Source: Deltaproteobacteria bacterium
Lineage (GTDB): Bacteria; Desulfobacterota_B; Binatia; UBA9968
Direction of reading: 5' to 3'
Length of the DNA: 9,893 nucleotides
Assembly (NCBI GenBank): GCA_027297485.1
Contig: JAPUHZ010000189.1
Location: 1 to 9,893 of the forward strand
In this document: one piece after another, positions 5,687-9,893 of the stretch
How the letters are laid out: every line of letters starts with the position of its first letter
How positions within the stretch are numbered: position 1 is the stretch's first letter
The notes under the pieces: generated by a model
What the model was told of the DNA's origin: nothing
Seen by the model: the letters and a program-made list of their open reading frames with translations, nothing else
Databases searched by the model: none
Translations under genes and position numbers: made by a program

Positions 5687-8600
5687 CTATTCTCTCTCTG
5701 CAATCTCAGGAGCAACAGTGTGCTTGGGATCCTCGGTCGGGATCAGTTGAGAAACCCTTTGCACGGCTGGGGCCCTGACATCCAACCAGAGCGAGTAAAG
5801 GGTAGGAATAAGAATTAAGGTGAATAGGGTCGAGAGTGCCAGTCCCCCCAAGACGGCCGAGCCCAATCCCCGATAGAGCTCCGAACCCGCGCCCCTGGAA
5901 AGGACCAAAGGGAGCATAGCCAAGATGGTTGTGGCGCTGGTCATGAAGATGGGGCGGATGCGGCTTTTGACGCTTAAGAGGAGCGCCTCCTGTGGCGATT
6001 GCTCTTCTCGCATAAAGTTCAGTGCCTGATGAACGATAAGAATGGCATTGTTGACCACGATGCCTGACAGAATGATGAAGCCCAGCATGGTCACGGAGTC
6101 CATCTTTATAGTAGGCTCGGTCGCGTGAGCCAGACTGACCGCCAGAATCCCACCAGTAGCCGCCAGCGGGACGCTGAACATAATTATGAACGGGAGGCTC
6201 CAAGATTCAAAAAGAGAACACATGAGCAGGTAGATCACCACCAGCGCGAGGAGAAAGGACCATTTGAAGGCATCCCAGGCTTCAACCAGGCTCCGCGCTT
6301 GGCCGCTGACGTCAATGGAATATCCCAGGGGGAGCGCCTGCCGAGTCTTTCTGACTACCGTCTCCTCCACCAGCTTAACAGCCTCCTCAAGGGGGACCTC
6401 CTCACGGATGTTGGCCGTTAGCTTGATGGCTCGATCCAGATCGACGTGCTCAACCTTTGTCGGGCCACTCCCAGGGCGGATTTCGACAATGTCCGAAAGC
6501 TGAACCAATTGTCCCAATCGGCTCGTGAGGACCAACCGGCTCAAGTCCTGAGTCCACGCCACCTCGCGACCAGGCCCCTTGAGCACGATGTCCAGCTCTT
6601 TTCCCCCTTCCCGGTAAACCCCCGCTAATGTCCCTTGCACCATCGTCTCTAGCAACTCCCCCACCTCCGACACGCTAAGCCCAACGGCGGCGACCCGCTC
6701 CCGGTCGACCACCACCTGGATCTCTGGATTCCCCCACTCAAACGAGGAGTTCACAAAGTTCACTGCCTTGAGCCTCACGATTTGCTCCTCGATTTCCTCG
6801 GCAATACGGCGGATAACTTCCAGATCATCCCCCTTGATATCCAACTCAATATTAGTCCCCCCAAGGAACCTACCCCGCTGCCGAAAGAGGGGAGATTGAG
6901 TAATTAAGATTTTCTTGGCGCCGGGAATTCCCATGGAGCGCCGTCGCATCTCCGCCATCACCTTTCGCATACCCTCCAGATCAGCATGCTCTCGTTTGAC
7001 TATAGCTCCCATGATCGGGTTGTCGATCCGGACCACTGCAAACAGCCGATCAAGCTCCGGGATGGTGAGGAATCGGGACTCCAGGGTTCTAATAATCTGT
7101 TCTTTCTGCCCGACGCTAAAGCCTGGCGGTGTCTTGACGATAACGAATAGAAGATTGCGGTTACCCTGAGGAAGATAATCCAACGGTGGGGCAAACCCAT
7201 ACGCCAGGGCCAGTGAGCCCAGGACTATTCCAGCCACCACAGCCAGCCGCCTTAGAGTGCCCTGAGAGAGCCAAGCAAGCATGCCTACAATGGCTGAAAC
7301 AAAGGCCGAGCCGGACCTGTCAAGGGAATCAAGAGGAGCTTGAATCCAACGGAACCGAGTCCGGCCGCTCAGTGAGAGGATGCGGGCTGAAAGCATGGGG
7401 ACGACGGTCAGTGCTACTACCAGCGAGAGCAAGACAGCTACGGAGATCGCGATGGCAATATCTCGAAAGAGCTGGCCGGCCTCCTGTTGTACGAACAGAA
7501 CGGGGACAAAGACCGCCACGGTGGTAAGGGTAGAAGCCAGAATAGCTCCCCAGACCTCCCGAGCACCGTCAAGCGCTGACTGAGATGGACTCTTGCCCAT
7601 CTCGCGGTGCCGAAAGATGTTCTCTAGGACAACAACGGCGCTATCGACCACCATCCCCGTGGCGAAGGCCAGCCCTGCAAGGGTGACGATGTTGAGTGTT
7701 CGTCCTAAGCCGTTCAAAAAAACAAAAGTGGTGACTACGGAGACGGGAATGGCGATTGCGACGACCAGGATACTGGAGACGCTCCTCAGGAAGAGAAGGA
7801 GAACGATGACGGCCAGAGCGACTGCATAGTAGATATTGTTCGTGACCAGACTGACGGAATCATTGATGTACTCGGTCTCGTCATAGACCATGTTCAGGTG
7901 AATTCCCCTATCTTGGTAGAGCTTGTCATTGAGATAGGCCATCTCCGCCTTGAGCCCCTTCATCACCTCCACGGTGTTGGCCCCTGAGCGGCGGAGAACT
8001 CCGAGCCCGATGGCGGGACGGCCGTTGATCCTCACGATGAAATCTTGGTCCTCATGGCCGAACTGCACTCCGGCGATGTCCCGAATATATACCGGCCTGT
8101 TCCGATCATGGCGGATGATCACCCCCCCGATCTGGGCGATATCGGTAAACTGACCAAGAGTCCGGACCATATGGCGACGCTTGCCTTCGCTCAAATCACC
8201 GCCCTTAATATTTCGGTTTTCCCTGAGGATGGCCTCCCGTACTTCCCTGATCATAACCCCACGAGCAGCCATGGCCTTAGGGTCCAGGATAACATGGACT
8301 TCCCGATCCTGACCTCCGAATCGCCACACCGCCCCAACGCCGCTGACTCGCTCAATACGTGGAACAATAACATCTTCGACCTCTTCCCAGACTTCATTCA
8401 GGTTGCGCAGCGTCTCTACGATAATCCACGAAATTGGGCTTTCCTCGTCGGTGTTGACGGCGCGGATCTGGGATTTCTCGGCGTCAGGCGGCAAATCCGT
8501 AACGAGATCAAGTTTTTCCGACACCCCGAGCCGTGCAATGTCCTTGTTTGTCCCCCAGTCGAATTTGAGGACGATAGTCGATTTGCCTTCAATGGAGGTA

Positions 8601-8845
8601 GAGGTGATCTCCCGGAGGCTTTCCACGGCGTTGAGTTTTTCTTCCAGCCGGTCGGTGATCTCACGTTCTACTTCCAAGGGGGCCGCTCCACGATACTCCG
8701 TTCCAACAGTGATCTCAGGGCGATCTACCGTGGGGATCATCTGAACAGGGAGACGAAACAAGGCGATCGTGCCGAAGAGGAGGGCCAGTAGAACCCCCAC
8801 CATCACCGTGACAGGATAGCGAACGCAGAACTCGATGAGCTTCAT
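5687..8845 (-). CDS. RND-superfamily efflux pump, inner-membrane transporter (AcrB/HAE1-like)
   Basis: This is a full-length (1052-residue) resistance-nodulation-division transporter, the proton-driven inner-membrane part of a tripartite efflux pump. The plan is standard. TM1 is at about 11-30. The first periplasmic porter/docking region (about 31-333) opens with MIPTVDRPEITVGTEYRGAA. TM2-6 are at 335-487, TM7 at about 532-551, a second periplasmic region spans 552-858, and TM8-12 lie at about 862-1020. TM4 reads GMVVDSAVVVLENI, keeping D401 (AcrB D407) but with S402 for D408. TM10 reads GIVVNNAILIV, with N932 where AcrB has K940. R964 in SRIRPIFMTS (961-970) matches AcrB R971. Asn in TM10 is common in a broad non-AcrB clade, so activity is expected, but substrate class cannot be assigned. 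Heavy-metal CzcA-type features are not evident. Its ATG overlaps the adaptor stop (ATGA on the minus strand), so the two are co-translated. Confidence 0.95.
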   Translation of the reverse strand: MKLIEFCVRYPVTVMVGVLLALLFGTIALFRLPVQMIPTVDRPEITVGTEYRGAAPLEVEREITDRLEEKLNAVESLREITSTSIEGKSTIVLKFDWGTNKDIARLGVSEKLDLVTDLPPDAEKSQIRAVNTDEESPISWIIVETLRNLNEVWEEVEDVIVPRIERVSGVGAVWRFGGQDREVHVILDPKAMAARGVMIREVREAILRENRNIKGGDLSEGKRRHMVRTLGQFTDIAQIGGVIIRHDRNRPVYIRDIAGVQFGHEDQDFIVRINGRPAIGLGVLRRSGANTVEVMKGLKAEMAYLNDKLYQDRGIHLNMVYDETEYINDSVSLVTNNIYYAVALAVIVLLLFLRSVSSILVVAIAIPVSVVTTFVFLNGLGRTLNIVTLAGLAFATGMVVDSAVVVLENIFRHREMGKSPSQSALDGAREVWGAILASTLTTVAVFVPVLFVQQEAGQLFRDIAIAISVAVLLSLVVALTVVPMLSARILSLSGRTRFRWIQAPLDSLDRSGSAFVSAIVGMLAWLSQGTLRRLAVVAGIVLGSLALAYGFAPPLDYLPQGNRNLLFVIVKTPPGFSVGQKEQIIRTLESRFLTIPELDRLFAVVRIDNPIMGAIVKREHADLEGMRKVMAEMRRRSMGIPGAKKILITQSPLFRQRGRFLGGTNIELDIKGDDLEVIRRIAEEIEEQIVRLKAVNFVNSSFEWGNPEIQVVVDRERVAAVGLSVSEVGELLETMVQGTLAGVYREGGKELDIVLKGPGREVAWTQDLSRLVLTSRLGQLVQLSDIVEIRPGSGPTKVEHVDLDRAIKLTANIREEVPLEEAVKLVEETVVRKTRQALPLGYSIDVSGQARSLVEAWDAFKWSFLLALVVIYLLMCSLFESWSLPFIIMFSVPLAATGGILAVSLAHATEPTIKMDSVTMLGFIILSGIVVNNAILIVHQALNFMREEQSPQEALLLSVKSRIRPIFMTSATTILAMLPLVLSRGAGSELYRGLGSAVLGGLALSTLFTLILIPTLYSLWLDVRAPAVQRVSQLIPTEDPKHTVAPEIAERE

Positions 8846-9893
8846 TGGGGCCTTGGGGCTGCTCCTTGTTGGCGATGATTTACCTTCCGAACACTTGCCC
8901 CGTCACTGAGCGATTCGTTGCCCAGGGTCACGACTTCCTGGCCAGGTTTAAGGGCACGGTGAGAAATCTCTAGGAACCCTTTAACAGCCCTACCGGTTTT
9001 GACTTTGTACTCCCTCGCCATCCCGTCCTCAACAATGAAGATGACTTCGCTGTCTCCCCGTCGAACCACGGCATCCTTGGGAACAAGCAAGCCTGGACGT
9101 CCCTCCCCTACCTTCACCGTGACCCGGGCGAGCATACCGCCCTTCAGTCGGCCATTCGAATTAGAAATCCTGACCTTCACGGGGAAAGTGCGGCTCTGTG
9201 GGTCAGCCTGTGGGATGACGTGGGACACAGTGCCTCGAAAGCTTCGCCCAGGAAGGGCGTCGACCGTAACCGTAGCAGGTAGGCCACTTCGGAGAAGGTC
9301 AATCTTGCGCTCTCCTACCGGACCGGTGGCATAGACGGGGTTGAGGTCAACCAAGTCGGCTACCGGATCACCTGGATTGACCCAGGTGCCGACTTCTACA
9401 TACTTCTTAATCAGAAAACCTGTGAGCGGGGCCAGCAAAGTAGTCCGGTCGAGTTCATAGGCGATCAGATCGTGCCGGGCCTTCGCTTCACGTAAAGCAG
9501 CCTGAGCCTGGGCGATCTCTTCCGATCGGGGCCCAGCCTCAACCAACTGGAGTGATGCCAGGACCCGCCTCTGTTTCTCCTTTGCGGCAAGAAATTCGCT
9601 CTGGAGCCGCTCGAACTCGGCAAGGCTAATGAGTTCGTCGCGGTAGAGACGTTCTGCCCTATGAAAATCCTGCTCCGCCAGAGCGAGCAGTGCCTTCTGT
9701 TCCTCTACCTCAGCCCGCTTCTGCGCAATTTCTTCGGACCGATAGCCACGCTTGAGTTCCTCCCATTTTTGTTGGGCCTTGTCGACAGCCGCCTGCGTCT
9801 CCCTGAGAGCAATCTCCCTTGAGGTCCGATCAAGCTGGATGAGGATAGTTTTTCCCAGGATAACGCGATCTCCCTCCTTCACATCAGACCGGA
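8842..9893 (-). CDS. RND efflux periplasmic adaptor (membrane-fusion protein, HlyD/AcrA-like), 5' end cut by the window
   Basis: The frame stays open through the right edge, so the signal peptide or lipoprotein motif and the first half of the lipoyl (barrel-sandwich) domain are outside. A GTG at 9880-9882 falls inside the lipoyl motif (VKEGDRVILGKTILIQLD), so it is internal and not the real start. Numbering from that codon, a long alpha-helical hairpin of charged heptads covers about 22-147. The second half-lipoyl strand is about 148-180 (LLAPLTGFLIKKYVEVGTWV), the beta-barrel is 181-260 (including GMLARVTVKVGEG) and a membrane-proximal domain is about 262-334 (LLVPKDAVVRRG onward). The hairpin contains GYRSEEIAQ (46-54) and GPRSEEIAQ (117-125), one in each arm. 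The protein bridges the pump to an outer-membrane channel. Its stop overlaps the pump start by four bases. The outer-membrane component, if encoded nearby, lies beyond the window. Confidence 0.93.
   Translation of the reverse strand, partial: RSDVKEGDRVILGKTILIQLDRTSREIALRETQAAVDKAQQKWEELKRGYRSEEIAQKRAEVEEQKALLALAEQDFHRAERLYRDELISLAEFERLQSEFLAAKEKQRRVLASLQLVEAGPRSEEIAQAQAALREAKARHDLIAYELDRTTLLAPLTGFLIKKYVEVGTWVNPGDPVADLVDLNPVYATGPVGERKIDLLRSGLPATVTVDALPGRSFRGTVSHVIPQADPQSRTFPVKVRISNSNGRLKGGMLARVTVKVGEGRPGLLVPKDAVVRRGDSEVIFIVEDGMAREYKVKTGRAVKGFLEISHRALKPGQEVVTLGNESLSDGASVRKVNHRQQGAAPRPQ

Noticed and set aside
8045..8791. 248-codon plus-strand open frame within the RND pump gene
   Set aside because: It lies wholly antisense to well-conserved RND sequence and has no recognisable protein features.

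Overview
The window carries seven protein genes, one of them cut by the right edge, and one clear gene relic. None of it is phage, IS, CRISPR or RNA-gene sequence. The RND pump with its periplasmic adaptor implies a diderm (Gram-negative-type) bacterium. The mix of a VOC protein, a NodB-fold deacetylase, a thiolase/DUF35-type protein with an FCD-type GntR regulator, and an LLM flavin-oxidoreductase relic resembles gene content I associate with uncultured soil, subsurface or marine lineages (Tectomicrobia, Rokubacteria/NC10, Deltaproteobacteria-like groups). That placement is an inference from gene style, not a phylogenetic result. Base composition is moderate, with no obvious break, although the 5' leader and the 1660-2041 spacer look more AT-rich.

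Layout from left to right. 1-197 is a leader with weak hairpins. 198-773 (+) is a VOC/glyoxalase-fold protein starting at GTG. 796-1659 (-) is a NodB-fold polysaccharide deacetylase-like protein, convergent with the VOC gene. 1660-2041 is a 382-base divergent spacer holding small inverted and direct repeats. 2042-3073 (+) is mnmA, the tRNA 2-thiouridylase, of a sequence style I associate with Patescibacteria. 3070-3410 (-) is a degraded LLM-class oxidoreductase, with both ends of its coding sequence recognisable but the middle deleted and the frame shifted. 3445-4980 (+) is a thiolase-fold protein with a C-terminal DUF35-type OB domain, followed through a 4-base ATGA overlap by a GntR/FCD regulator (4977-5654). 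On the minus strand, convergent with that pair, a second two-gene operon runs inward from the right edge: the membrane-fusion protein (8842 to edge) and the RND pump (5687-8845), also joined by an ATGA overlap.

How the genes relate. The thiolase-like protein and GntR regulator form one translationally coupled unit, so the regulator probably senses a metabolite of the same acyl-CoA or organic-acid pathway. The adaptor and pump form two thirds of a tripartite efflux system, and the outer-membrane channel is not in view. The most unusual signals are lost or substituted catalytic residues: Ser in place of the thiolase nucleophilic Cys, Glu for the first NodB metal His, and Ser/Asn in place of two members of the AcrB-type proton relay. 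The LLM relic is the next most informative. No wholly new multi-gene system is evident. The thiolase-OB fusion with its coupled regulator is the best candidate for undescribed chemistry.
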